From NCBI RefSeq assembly GCF_030463535.1, contig NC_132897.1:840609-904608 (forward strand): DNA of 64,000 bases. Direction: 5' to 3'. This stretch comes from Salminus brasiliensis. Its lineage: Eukaryota; Chordata; Actinopteri; Characiformes; Bryconidae. Numbering within the stretch: the stretch's first letter is position 1; the number at the start of each line of letters is the position of its first letter. A program made the translations under genes and the position numbers. The notes beneath the pieces are model-generated. The model searched no databases. It worked only from the letters and a program-made list of their open reading frames with translations, and was not told the DNA's origin. Below, piece after piece: positions 10,910 through 22,015 of this stretch.

Positions 10910-12450
10910 AGGGTCAGTACCACATCAGCAGCAGATCCTAATCCTAATACTAACCTCAATCCACAACCTAACCCAGTCTTACCTACAACCTAACCCTAAC
11001 CCTGATCCTGATCCTGATCCTAACCTCAACCTCAACCTCAACCCACAACCTAACTCAGCCTTACCCACAATCCAACCCTAACCCTGATCCTGATCCTAAT
11101 CCTAACCTCAACCTCAACCTCAACCCACAACCTAACTCAGCCTTACCCACAATCCAACCCTAACCCTGATCCTGATCCTAATCCTAACCTCAACCTCAAC
11201 CTCAACCCACAACCTAACTCAGCCTTACCCACAATCCAACCCTAACCCTGATCCTGATCCTAACCTCAACCTCAACCTCAACCCACAACCTAACTCAGCC
11301 TTACCCACAATCCAACCCTAACCCTGATCCTGATCCTAATCCTAACCTCAACCTCAACCCACAACCTAACTCAGCCTTACCCACAATCCAACCCTAACCC
11401 TGATCCTGATCCTGATCCTAATCCTAACCTCAACCTCAACCTCAACCCACAACCTAACTCAGCCTTACCCACAATCCAACCCTAACCCTAATCCTGATCC
11501 TAATCCTAACCTCAACCTCAACCCACAACCTAACTCAGCCTTACCCACAATCCAACCCTAACCCTGATCCTGATCCTAATCCTAACCTCAACCTCAACCC
11601 ACAACCTAACTCAGCCTTACCCACAATCCAACCCTAACCCTAATCCTGATCCTAATCCTAACCTCAACCTCAACCCACAACCTAACTCAGCCTTACCCAC
11701 AATCCAACCCTAACCCTAAACCTGATCCTAATCCTAACCTCAACCTCAACCCACAACCTAACTCAGCCTTACCCACAATCCAACCCTAACCCTGATCCTG
11801 ATCCTAATCCTAACCTCAACCTCAACCCACAACCTAACCCAGTCTTACCTACAACCTAACCCTAACCCTAATCCTAATCCTAACCTCAACCTCAACCTCA
11901 ACCCACAACCTAATTCAGCCTTACCCACAATCCAACCCTAACCCTGATCCTAATCCTATTCCTAACCTTAATCCAAAACATAACCCAGCCTTACCCACAA
12001 CCTAACCCCAATCCTGATCCTAATCCTAACCGTAACCTCAACCCACAACCTAATCCTAAACCTGATCTTAATCCTGACTTCAACCTCAACACTCAACCTA
12101 ACTCAGCCTTACCCACAACCTAACCCTAATCCTGATCCTAATCCTAACCTCAACCCTAATCCTAACCCAGCCTTACCCACAACGTAATTCTAACCATGTT
12201 CCTAATCCTAACCTTAACCTCAACCCACAACCTAATCCTGATCCTAACCCTAACCTCAACCCACAACCTAACTCAGCCTTACCCACAATCCAACCCTAAC
12301 CTTGATCCTGATCCTAATCCTAACCTTAACCTCAACCTCAACCCACATCCTAACCCTGATCCTAATCCCAACCTTAACCTCAACCCACAACCTAACTCAG
12401 CCTTACCCACAACCTAAACCTAATCCAGATCCTAATCCTAACCTCAGATG
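10910..12450. repeat. Telomere-like CCCTAA-containing minisatellite, about 18 units
   Basis: Units of about 75-105 bp contain AACCCTAACCCTGATCCTG, then AACCTCAACCTCAACCCAC and CTCAGCCTTACCCACAATCC. The + strand is almost free of G, so the minus strand is G-rich with GGGTTAGGGTT motifs. Each unit has only one to three telomeric hexamers, so it is a degenerate telomere-like satellite and not a true telomere. Confidence 0.9.
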
Positions 12451-12572
12451 CAGATGATCTGAATTAGAGCTGTTAGATGATCAGTGATCTCTCAGGTGAA
12501 CATCTACAGATCTGAGCCTGGACTCTTCAGATAAAGAGAAGAACAGCTGAATCTTCAGTAAAAGGCTCTTGA

Positions 12573-12674
12573 GGCTCCAACAAAAGCAGGATCAGCTCTT
12601 TTTTTAATACTCGTAATGTTTTCAGAAGAAACAATAAATGAGCAGGTGTCCCAATACTTTTGTCCATATAGTGT
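12573..12674 (-). mobile_element. MITE end fragment, minus orientation
   Basis: Same terminal ~100 bp as 6950-7068, ending with CCCAATACTTTTGTCCATAT and AGTGTA. Confidence 0.85.
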
Positions 12675-12735
12675 ATATCCGCCTATTCAGTTTACAGCGG
12701 TTTAGCCCCGCCCATTCACACTGAAGTTTAAAAAA
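12675..12735. repeat. Fragment of the TTTAGCCCC minisatellite
   Basis: One and a half units, including CAGCGGTTTAGCCCCGCCCA, abut the MITE terminus. Confidence 0.75.
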
Positions 12736-13324
12736 ATGTGCTCAGCTTTTCCACCTTCAAAGCCCACTCAGATCCTGAAGCGGTGCTGGTGCTGCCTGGG
12801 CCGGCTCGGTGGTGCGGGTGGAGGGTTTTAGGCCTACACAGCTGTTGCGTAACCCACAGCGGGCGGCCAGCTGTGACAGGATTAAAATGGAGCACCTCGG
12901 AGCTGAGGTACGCTCAGAACCACACGAAATCTGTGTCACTGGTTACGGCCCCAGAGCGCCCCCCACGGCCTGGCTGGAAAAACACACAGACTCAAAAACA
13001 GGGAATCCAGATCAGCTGCAGTTCTCAACGTTCTCTAATCCAGTTCCAGAGCTGCTACCACTGAATAAACCCAAAGGAGAACGGTTCTAGAACCAGTGTG
13101 TTCTAATACAGGGAACACACTCAGGTGTGCAGGGCAGTCACTTAATGACCAGTGAGCTACGTCACAAAGATCAGTGGACGTTCCTCCAAAACCCAGAAGG
13201 AGCATGGGAAAGAGGTGGGGTTAAAGGCCGCTGGTGGTGCTCTTTAACATTAACAGGGGATGGATTACCCACCGGTCCTACTGAACACAGCCACTAGGGG
13301 ACCCTAGACTCTGTTTATTCATTC
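12736..13324. other. Unique 5' flank sequence
   Basis: No gene is supported. Overlapping frames of about 60-108 codons have no recognised domain. Confidence 0.4.
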
Positions 13325-15190
13325 ATTTACAACCTAATCCACACCTACACCTAATCTGAACCGCACCTTAACCTACACCTTAATCTGAACCGCACCTTAA
13401 CCTACATCTACATCCAAATCTAAACCTAATCTGAGCTGAAGTTTAACCCACACCATAATCTACACCTAATCCCACTCTAAACTGAACATTCATTTGAACC
13501 TTAATCTACATCTAAACCTAATCTGAACCGAACCTCAACCTACACCTTAATCCACACCTAAAAATAATCTGAACTGAAGTTTAACCCATACCTTAATCTA
13601 CACCTACCCTTAATCTGAACCGAAGTTTAACCTACACCTTAATCCACACCTACATCTAATCTGAACCAAACCTCAACCTACACCTTAATCCACACCTACA
13701 CATAATCTGAACTGAAGTTTAACCCACACCTTAACCTTTGAACCGAACCTTAACCTACAACTTAATCCACACCAACACCTAATCTGATCTGAAGTTTAAC
13801 CCACACCTAAATCTACACCAACATCTAATCTGAACCAAACCTTAACCTACACTTTATTCCACACCTACACCTAATCTGAACCGAACCGTAACCTACAACT
13901 TAATCCACACCTACATCTAATCTGAACCAAACCGTAACCTACAACTTAATCCACACCTACATCTAATCTGAACCGAACCGTAACCTACAACTTAATCCAC
14001 ACCTACATCTAATCTGAACCGAACCTTAACCTACATTTTATTCCACACCTACATCAAATCTGAGCTGAAGTTTAAACCACACCTACATCTAATCTGAGCT
14101 GAAGTTTAAACCACACCTTAATCCACACCTACACCTAATCTGAACCGAACCGTAACCTACAACTTAATCCACACCTACATCTAATCTGAACCGAACCGTA
14201 ACCTACAACTTAATCCACACCTACATCTAATCTGAACCGAACCTTAACCTACATTTTATTCCACACCTACATCAAATCTGAGCTGAAGTTTAAACCACAC
14301 CTACATCTAATCTGAGCTGAAGTTTAAACCACACCTTAATCCACACCTACACCTAATCTGAGCTGAAGTTTAACCCACACCTTAATCCACACCTACACTT
14401 AATCTGAACCAAACCTTAACCTACACCTTAATCTACACCTACACCTAATCTGAACCAAACCTTAACCTACACCTTAATCCAAATCAAAACATAATCTGAT
14501 CTGAAGTTTAACCCACACCTAAATCTACACCTAATCCCACTTTTAACCGAACCTTCATTTTAACCTTAATCTACATCTAAACCTAATCTGAACCAAACCT
14601 TAACCTACACCTTAATCCACACCTACACCTAATCTGAACCGCACCTTAACCTACACCTTAATCCACACCTACACTTAATATGAACCAAACCTTAATCTAC
14701 ACCTAATCCAAATCTTAATAGAACCTTAACCTACACCTTAATCCACACCTACACCTAATCTGCACCGAACCTTAACCTACACCTTAATCTACACCTAATC
14801 CAAATCTTAACAGAACCTTAACCTACACCTAATCCACACCTAAACCTAATCTTAAACAAATTTTAACCTACACATTATCTACACCTGAAAAAAATCTTAA
14901 TCTAACTTTAACTGAACCCTAACCTACATCTAAATCTACAGCTAACCCTAATCTTAATCTACACCTAATCTCAATCTTTACCGAACCTTAATTTACACCC
15001 CATGTAAACCTAATCTTGACCGAACATTAACCTACACCCAAATATACACCCAAACATGATCTTAGTCTAATTTTAACCTACACCTTAATATACAGCTAAA
15101 CCTAATCTTAATCTGCACCTAATCTCAATCTTTACCAAACCTTAACCCACACCTTAATCTACAGCTAAACCTAATCTTAATCTACGGCTC
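13325..15190. repeat. CTAATCTGAACCGAACCTTAACC minisatellite, 1.9 kb
   Basis: Units of about 45-60 bp are built from CCTACACCTTAATCCACACC and CTAATCTGAACCGAACC. Like the preceding array it is very poor in G on the + strand, and both contain CCTAAC phrases, so they may share an origin. Local blocks are duplicated: the segments around 13910-14100 and 14150-14340 are nearly identical. Confidence 0.9.
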
Positions 15191-15232
15191 CCTCACCACA
15201 AGCAATCCTGCACTCTAGCCTGCACAGCAGCT

Positions 15233-15502
15233 GCACTATATGGACAAAAGTATTTGGACACCTGCTCATTCATTGTTTCTTCTGAAATCAAGGAAATTAA
15301 GAGCTGATCCTGCTTCTGTTGGAGTAACTGTCTCTACTGTCCAGAGAAGAAGACTTTCTACTAGATTCTGGAGGAGGAGCATTGCTGTGAGGATTTGATT
15401 GCATTCAGCAACAAGAGCGTTAATGTCAGCAATAGGTGCAACTTAAAGTAGCTGAATGCATTCATCACAAGGGCTGTCCACAAATATTTGGACATATAGT
15501 GC
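15233..15502 (+). mobile_element. Internally deleted MITE copy with both ends
   Basis: It starts with CACTATATGGACAAAAGTAT and ends with CAAATATTTGGACATATAGT plus GC. The ends are imperfect inverted repeats. The central ~230 bp present in longer copies (33872-34288, 39842-40315) are missing. No transposase is encoded, so it is non-autonomous. Confidence 0.85.
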
Positions 15503-15571
15503 ATATGTATATATGTCACTATGTGACTAATGTCTCAGCCTTTTATTAATTGTTCATTATAAATTAATAAG

Positions 15572-15610
15572 AAAACAGGAGCTTGTTTGTTTGTTTGTTT
15601 GTTTGTTTAT
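15572..15610. repeat. (GTTT)n tetranucleotide repeat
   Basis: About nine TTTG units near the MITE. Confidence 0.9.
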
Positions 15611-15724
15611 TAAGCATAAATAAACACCTTAAGCTCTAACCCAACCCAAACCGTCCACATCATCCATCATATCCCAGCCCTTTCATCCTCAGCGTCAAAA
15701 AAAAGAAAAGGCCTGAATATTCAT

Positions 15725-15863
15725 GAGCTGGACGACGTCACGAGGAGAGAGAGAGAGAGAGAGAGAGAGGGGGAGAGAGACGTTCAGAGAGAGATGGAGA
15801 GAGATAGAGGAGGGCGGGACGTGAAGAGCATGCGGGCGAGCTAGTGGTGGAGAGAGAGAGAGA

Positions 15864-15895
<32 letters not shown>

Positions 15896-16520
15896 GTGTG
15901 CGTGCGTGCGTGTGTTTTTCGCCTCGCTCGCGCTTTGTCTGCAAAACGGTTTAACGCTGTATTTCCGTGCCTTTCATTCCGCGAAGCGCGCGGATGAGCG
16001 TCATCGCAGGCGGACGCTTTGAGGATTGCGCACGCGCTGCGCTGGGGCTGCGTTTGAATCCGAGTCGCGAGGATGCGTCGACGTGTTTTTCTTCCTCTGT
16101 AAACGAGGCGCGTGACGCGCGAGCCCGCGTGCAGTAAGCAACAACGAGGGACTGCGAAGGGATGCAAGATGGTGTGGGGCGCGAGGAGCGTCTGAAAACG
16201 CCACCGTGTGCCGAAGCGCGCGAGCACGTCGATGCGTTTCAGGGGGGCAGTTCGCGGTGCACGAGAGCGCGAGAGTGTGCGTGGTGCAAAAGCGAGGAGT
16301 GCTAGCAAGGTGTGCATGTCTCGTGGTGCTGAACGGACAGCTCCCGTGGCAGGAAAGCGAAGGAGTGTGTGTCGCGTGCATCGCCGAGGAGTGTGTTTAC
16401 GGCGCTGAAAGTGAAGATCGTCCGGCAGCGACCACCCAGGAGTGTGTTTGGGGGCTGGAAGTGGCTCTGAGGAGCGTGTCCTGGACAGCATCCTTCAAAC
16501 CCGAAGACGCCTAGAGCCGA
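15725..16520 (+). promoter_or_regulatory. GALNT9: CpG-rich block, candidate GALNT9 promoter
   Basis: This is the only strongly CpG-rich block in the window. It lies about 3.3-4.0 kb upstream of the GALNT9 start codon on the same strand. It opens with GA-rich tracts at about 15745-15780 and 15850-15895. A CRE-like GACGTCAC sits at 15734-15741. No TATA box was convincing. Placing the transcription start here is inference; it would imply an untranslated first exon. Confidence 0.5.
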
Positions 16521-17890
16521 GGCTGGACTGTGAGGAGCGTCCAGCTGCAGGTACTGAGGGCACTTCAGGAGACACCTTACTGCTCTAGGGTAGAAAACTG
16601 CAATAGTTCTAAAAGGGGTACTAAAGGGGCATGCAAACCCAGTGCCAATGCCTGGCTGTGTGAAGAGTGTGTAGAACCAAGGTATGTCCTGGGGGTGCTG
16701 AAGGAACAGCTCCTGGAGCAATAGAGTTAAGAAAGCACACAGAGACCACCGAGTCTAGAACATCCAGAAGGTGTGCGGGTGGTGCTGGAGCAAGAGGGCC
16801 ACTAAAGACCAAGGACTGTGTTGAAAAGACACCAGAGTATGGAAACGTTAGAGCTTTAGAGCAAAAAAAGGAGACCGATATCCAACGTCAGGGAGTGTTA
16901 AGAACGTCTAGAACCGAGGTGTGTGCCAGAGGTGCTGAGTGTACAGCTTCCGGAGCTAGAGATCACCTAAAAACCAAGACGTGTGTTTAAAGGGCTGCAG
17001 GGTCAGCGAAAAAGGACAGATTTTAGAGCAAAGTAAAAGACTTTGGAGACTCCAAGGAGTGTAAATAGTATCTAGAACCAAGGTGTGTGTCCATGGTACT
17101 GGACATATAGCTCCTGAAGAAAGAGAGCACCTAAAGACCAAGGAATTTGTTGAAAATGCTGTAGGGTCGGTGGAAAAGTAAGGATTTTAGAGTGAAAGAG
17201 GAGAACAGCATTCAACGCCAGGGAGTGTAAAAAGTATCTAGAACCAAGGTGTGTGTCCGTGGTGCTGGAAGTACAGCATCTAGCGCATGATAGTACCTAA
17301 CGGCCGAGGAGTGTGTTGAAAAGACAGCAGCGTAGGTAGAAACATAGAGCTTTTAAACAAAATAGGAAACTGATGTCCAACACCAGGGAGCGTGAAGAAC
17401 GTCTAGAACCATGGTGTGTACCAGATGTGCTGAATATACAGCTTCCGGAGCTAGAGATCACCTAAAAACCAAGGCTGCAGGGTCAGTGAAAAAGGACAGA
17501 TTTTAGAGGAAAGTAGGAGATCAATATCTCACTCCAAGGAGTGTAAATAGTATCTAGAACCAAGGTGTGTGTCCATGGTACTGGATATATAGCTCCTGAA
17601 GCAAGAGAGAATCTAAAGACCAAGGAATTTGTTGAAAATGCTGTAGGGTCGGTGGAAAAGTAAGGATTTTAGAGTGAAAGAGGAGAACAGTATTCAACGC
17701 CAGGGAGTGTAAAAAGTATCTAGAACCTAGGTGTGTGTCCATGGTGCTGGAAGTACAGCATCTAGCACATGATAGTACCTAAAGATCAAGGAGTGTGTTG
17801 AAAAGACAGCAGCGTAGGTGGAAACAGAGCAACACCAGGGAGTGTGAAGAACGTCTAGAAGGTGTGTGCTCGTGGTGCTGGAGGAACAGC
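16290..17890. repeat. Degenerate ~165-bp tandem repeat with ~490-bp higher-order unit
   Basis: Copies share TCTAGAACCAAGGTGTGTGT, then GGTGCTGGAAGTACAGC, a CACCTAAAGACCAAGGAGTG phrase and GGGAGTGT. Segments starting near 16900 and 17397 match over about 490 bp, i.e. three monomers. The first copies lie inside the CpG-rich block and are CpG-dense, whereas later ones are CpG-poor. Minus-strand frames across it have no recognised domain. Confidence 0.75.
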
Positions 17891-17898
17891 TCTTAGAG

Positions 17899-17961
17899 CC
17901 ATCTATCCATATATTAATATATATATATATATAGATGGTATATATATATATCTACATTTTT
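17899..17961. repeat. TA-rich hairpin ending the ~165-bp array
   Basis: CCATCTAT at 17899-17906 is the inverted partner of ATAGATGG at 17931-17938, separated by an AT-alternating loop. A second AT run follows. Confidence 0.7.
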
Positions 17962-18226
17962 CAAGATATTATATAGTCATAAGTTTTGTCACCCTGGTCA
18001 AACTTTAATACACACTAGTTAATGTTTTACTGAATGTATCTGATCTGAGAAATATCAAATATTATGCTGATTTGTTCACTTTACATCTAGAACATCAACA
18101 TCGTGGGGTGCACTAACATTTGCACACTACAGTATACAGTTTCAAGCATGTGTGACCATGGCAGGTGATTCCACTCTTTTCAGCACCAGTTTATGGAGTG
18201 TTTGGTGAACATTGTGTAGATTTATA
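17962..18226. other. Unique or diverged repeat sequence
   Basis: No gene is seen. The phrase GTGGGGTGCACTAACATTTG resembles parts of fish DNA elements, but I could not define ends. Confidence 0.35.
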
Positions 18227-18982
18227 CACTACCAGTCAAAAGTTTGGACACACCTGGTTGTGGAATGTGTGCTGATCATCATCATCTTAAAAACATTGAA
18301 TCTGAATGCGAGGGTGGCCACAAAAGAGGACACAGGATGTCATGTCTGGGGTGCGGTGGGGTGGGCTGGGGGGTTCAAATAGGCATAAGCTGTAGGTTAA
18401 CCTGAAAGGAGCTGATTGGGTCTTACAGGCGGTTAAGGCTGTTTATAGGTTTTGCTAAGTGAGTAAATATGTGTGTGTTCATTTACATGAGCATACTGTA
18501 GCTGCATGGTTCGAGAGGTCCTACAACTTGAGAGGCCTACTGTAAGCAGATAGCGTGTACCATCAGCTACCAGCAGGGGGCCTGGCCAAGGAGCAAGGAA
18601 CTCCAAGCCCCAGAATCCCCAGCGGTAATCAGCGCTGACCAGACCCACCTGTGTGGCGCGGTGTATATACACCCAGTTGTACCGTTGTAGAGGGGCTAAC
18701 GGTAACAGTGGGTCTAAGTTGCAAACCGTCAGAAACACAGTTTGGACAGTTTGGATTGTCCTTTGTTGGAAAGACGGCGCTCCTGGTATTCGCTTTGTTA
18801 GTGTTTTCCCACCCTTTGATCTGTATTGCTTTTAAACAGTCTTTATACTGCCACCTCTCACAGCTGTGGTGGTACGGCGGTAACGCACTGTGCTTCCGTC
18901 ACTAGGATTGAAAACTACTAGAAAACCCCTCATCCAGCCATGATATCCTAACTCTGGTGGTCCAAACTTTTGACTGGTACTG
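18227..18982. mobile_element. Non-autonomous Tc1/mariner-type element, ~756 bp
   Basis: CACTACCAGTCAAAAGTTTG at the left end is the inverted match of CAAACTTTTGACTGGTACTG at the right end, with one mismatch. Both ends abut TA (18225-18226 and 18983-18984), the target duplication expected for Tc1/mariner. There is no transposase frame. Its interior around 18561-18680 includes a block (AACTCCAAGCCCCAGAATCC and TATATACACCCAG) shared with 20187-20340, so another repeat is nested in it. Confidence 0.85.
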
Positions 18983-18984
18983 TA

Positions 18985-19771
18985 TCTCTGTTTTGATTAC
19001 TTCCACAGTGGAAGAGCGACCAGCCTTCAGAACCTTCAGAGGGTGAGGAGTGTCAGTGCCAGAGGACCCAGGAACATCTGAAGGAACATCTACCTAAGGA
19101 TACAAGGAGCAGCCGAGCCACGCTGCCGGCAGTGCTGATGAGATAAGATCTGGATAAAGCTGCAGGGTGTTGATCTGTCCTGGATTAAACTCTCAGAAAA
19201 AGCTCAGAGGTACTGGAGTTCTGGAGTGTGTTCTGGAGCCAGTGGCAAGAAAATCAGGGCTGCTGAACCCCACGCCGCATGTTGAGGATTTGATGCTGTG
19301 AGATTGAGGCTTTATTATAACTAGAGCAACATTTAATCTTTTACTTTATTTATAAAACAGGGCTCTCATACCTGTGGTCATTTCTCAAACACCTCACACC
19401 CCCCCAAAAACACAGCAGCTTCAGAATTTGGGCAGTTTGCAAACAAATATTTGTGAGTATTCCTAAAACACTGGTCTGTATTCAGCTCCGGTGAGAAGCT
19501 GATGTGGTAGCAATGTCCCCGATGTGATGAGTGGACGGCTCATTTGACCAAAACACTGGAAACCGAAAGCTCTTTATTACCTCCATGGTGCTGAAAGAAC
19601 TTCGTCTGGAGCAGAAAATCTGAAAGCGCAGCTTTGGGAGGGCTACAGTGTTCAGAACCCCCCACCCCCTCACCAGGGAAGTGTGTGTGTGTGCTGAAGT
19701 AAGCTCCTCTAAATGGAATAAGGCCTGCAGGTTTTGACGCCGTCAGCCTGACCCTGCTCTACCTGGCTTTA
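18985..19771 (+). other. GALNT9: Immediate upstream region, probable GALNT9 5' UTR
   Basis: Mostly unique sequence directly upstream of the start codon. A plausible splice acceptor, TTTTGATTACTTCCACAG, ends at about 19009, which would allow a non-coding exon from the CpG-rich block to join an exon that carries the start codon. An in-frame TAA at 19700-19702 rules out N-terminal extension within this region. There are no conserved domains in its short frames. Confidence 0.4.
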
Positions 19772-20009
19772 ATGGCTGTGGCACGCAAAATCAAGACTCT
19801 GCTGACCGTCAACATCCTGGTGTTTGTTGGGATTATACTGTTTTCCGTGTACTGTCGGATCCAGGACCGCTCCGAGGAGCTTGTGCAGCTCGGCAGGGTG
19901 TCGGACCAGCGGCTGCGGAGCAGGAATGGCAAAGTGACGAGCTTGGACCGGCAGTCCATCCTCCAGAGGCTGGAGCGACTGGAGGACGTGGTCTACAACC
20001 AGCTAAACG
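19772..20009 (+). CDS. GALNT9: GALNT9 coding exon 1 (residues 1-79 plus one base)
   Basis: Encodes the N-terminus of polypeptide N-acetylgalactosaminyltransferase 9, a Golgi type II membrane enzyme of the family that transfers GalNAc from UDP-GalNAc to Ser/Thr of proteins to begin mucin-type O-glycosylation. The product starts MAVARKIKTLLTVNILVFVG, which closely matches vertebrate GALNT9 as I recall it and is unlike GALNT17. Residues 1-7 are a basic cytoplasmic tail, about 8-28 a signal anchor, and 29-79 stem, with a heptad-like LDRQSILQRLERLEDVVYNQ at 58-77. The start is fixed by an in-frame stop 24 codons upstream with no ATG between; base -3 is T and +4 is G. The exon ends at a consensus donor, GTGAGT, at 20010, splitting Gly80 after its first base. 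Confidence 0.95.
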
Positions 20010-20075
20010 GTGAGTGATCATGATGAATCACTCCTCACTCCTGTGTTCTCTAAATCTCCTCTTGGTGGCGTACTA

Positions 20076-20452
20076 GAGCGCACTTTTGAAGCAGATCAAG
20101 ATCAGCAACTCGCAGTGCTAGAGAGCTAGCCAGGCTAAGGTATAGCTTCCAAACATGGTGGAGGTAGTTTCACGCACTGTTACTGTGAGGGGGCCTGGCC
20201 AGCACAGTAGGAAAGCAGGTGGAGCTGGAGCAAAGAACTCCAAGCCCCAGAATCCCCAGCGATAATCAACGCCGACCAGACCCACCTGTGTGGCACGGTG
20301 TATATACACCCAGCCAGACGCACTACCCCGTCACACCTTTGTCGAGCGCACTTTTGAAGCAGATCAAGACCTCACAGTGCTAGAGAGCTAGCCAGGCTGA
20401 AGTATAGCTTCCAAACATGGTGTGGGTAGTTTCATGCACTGTTACTGTGACT
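20076..20452. repeat. Direct repeat of ~107 bp around a dispersed block
   Basis: 20076-20188 and 20344-20450 share GCGCACTTTTGAAGCAGATC, GAGAGCTAGCCAGGCT and CACTGTTACTGTGA with few differences. Between them, 20187-20343 carries the GGGGGCCTGGCC to TATATACACCCAG block also present at 18561-18680. A similar but diverged block lies at 28085-28270. A composite repeat or a tandem duplication would explain it. It begins only 66 bp after the exon 1 donor. Confidence 0.8.
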
Positions 20453-20530
20453 GAGACCCGGAAAGTAAACAATGAGAGACCCCCCACCTATATACCCTGA
20501 CCTCAGCTGATGTTATAGACCCAGGCGAAT

Positions 20531-20742
20531 CAGTTAGTGAGGTCAGGATGTTGGGTGATGATGTTCACCACCCCACCTCATCATCCCCAACTCATCCCAA
20601 AAGTACTGGATGGAGCTCCTCCACCATCATTCCAGATAACACAGCTCTTCCACTGCTCCACAGCTCCTCAATGCTGGGGGGCTTTATTATTAACCCCTCT
20701 AGCCCACGCCTGGCATTATTAGGCAGCATGGAGTCAGTAGTC
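20531..20742 (+). mobile_element. Internal fragment of the main MITE
   Basis: Matches the central part of the longer copies: GTTAGTGAGGTCAGGATGTT through AGCCCACGCCTGGCATTATT. Both termini are absent. Confidence 0.8.
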
Positions 20743-21153
20743 ATCATTTATAGAAGATTATTATTTTATTAGCTAGTGCAGGAACATGGTTCCACGTGGT
20801 GTTCCTCATAAGGCCGCAGAGAGAGAGAGAGTACAGTGTCAGGACACGCCCTGTCTGTGTAGCTTTTAATCAGACTGCGCCGGCACGCCTGGCGTTATTG
20901 ATGAAAAACACTCAACCCCTGAACCATTCGATACACTGCCACTTTATATGAGGGCCTTGAATGCTGTGATATTGAGCGTGCCTTCATTTATTTATGTGCT
21001 GTTTTCCTGAAAGACCTTGCCGTCAGGGGTTTGTCATGTTTTAATGATGCTATCTAGTACCTTCTCTTACTGTATGCTGGAGCTGGAGTCTTGTTCATGC
21101 AGCTGAGCCCATTAACCAATCACAGTCCGTCTACTGTGAGAATGCTGACCACT
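20743..21153. other. Unique intronic sequence
   Basis: No repeat family or exon was recognised. Confidence 0.5.
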
Positions 21154-21799
21154 CACTGGCCACTTTATTATAAACGCCTGCCTTGTGCTTTCTCTCTCGC
21201 CGCATTATTAGAAACACCTACTGTGTGCTTTCTTACTGGCCACTTTATTAGAAGCACATACCCTTTCTGCTTCCTCACTGGCCACTTTATTAGAAACGCC
21301 TACCCTTTCTGCTTCCTCACTGGCCACTTTATTAGAAACGCCTACCCTTTCTGCTTCCTCACTGGCCACTTTATTAGAAACACCTATTTGTGTGCGTCCT
21401 CATTGCTCACTTTATTAAAACCACCTACCTTTGTTGTTCCTTACTGGCCACTTTATTAGAAACACGTACCATCTGTTTTCTTACTGGCCACTTTATTAGA
21501 AACACCTACCATGTGATTTCTTACTGGCCACTCTATTAGAAACACCTACCTTATGCTTCCTTACTGGCCATTTGATAAGAAACACCTACTGGCCACTTTA
21601 TTAGAAACGCCTACCTTATACTTCCTTATTGGCCATTTTATTAGAAACACCTAATGGCCACTTTATTAGAAACACCTACCTTATACTTCCTTACTGACCA
21701 CTTTATTAGAAACACCTATCCTTTGTGCTTCCTCATTGGCCACTTTATTAGAAACACCTACCCTTTATAGATCCTTACATGGCCACTTTATTAGAAACC
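21154..21799. repeat. ~41-bp CTGGCCACTTTATTAGAAAC minisatellite (array 2 of 3)
   Basis: About 15 units, more diverged than arrays 1 and 3, with tails such as GCCTACCCTTTCTGCTTCCT. Several units are shortened to about 24-30 bp. Confidence 0.95.
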
Positions 21800-21854
21800 T
21801 CCCTTGTGTGTAGCTGCTGTATAAGGGTAAGGTATATGATATACAGTACAGGTA

Positions 21855-21862
<8 letters not shown>

Positions 21863-21906
<44 letters not shown>
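21863..21906. repeat. (CT)n microsatellite
   Basis: About 22 CT dinucleotides. Confidence 0.95.
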
Positions 21907-21911
<5 letters not shown>

Positions 21912-22015
21912 CACACTCTCTGTCTCTCGGCCAAATGTCTGTGTACTAAAAGCTACAGGAGGCTTCTGCATCGGCTCCATCTGATCTTATTGTTATTCTG
22001 CACGACTGACACAGT

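Noticed and set aside
10910..12450. True telomere or chromosome end
   Set aside because: Telomeric hexamers are only a small part of each unit, units are degenerate, and gene-bearing sequence continues on the right.
15841..16721. Arg/His-rich frames of 126-216 codons on the minus strand of the CpG-rich block
   Set aside because: GC-rich DNA has few stops; the frames overlap each other, include GA-repeat translation and show no domain.
18852..18910. tRNA gene or SINE head (GGTGGTACGGCGGTAACGC)
   Set aside because: The B-box-like part is GGATTGAAAAC, too far from consensus, and no cloverleaf can be drawn.
19772..20009. Assignment to GALNT17 in place of GALNT9
   Set aside because: The N-terminal MAVARKIKTLLTVNILVFVG and the exon 2 GPGGLGQGG segment fit GALNT9; GALNT17 as I recall has a different cytoplasmic tail and anchor.
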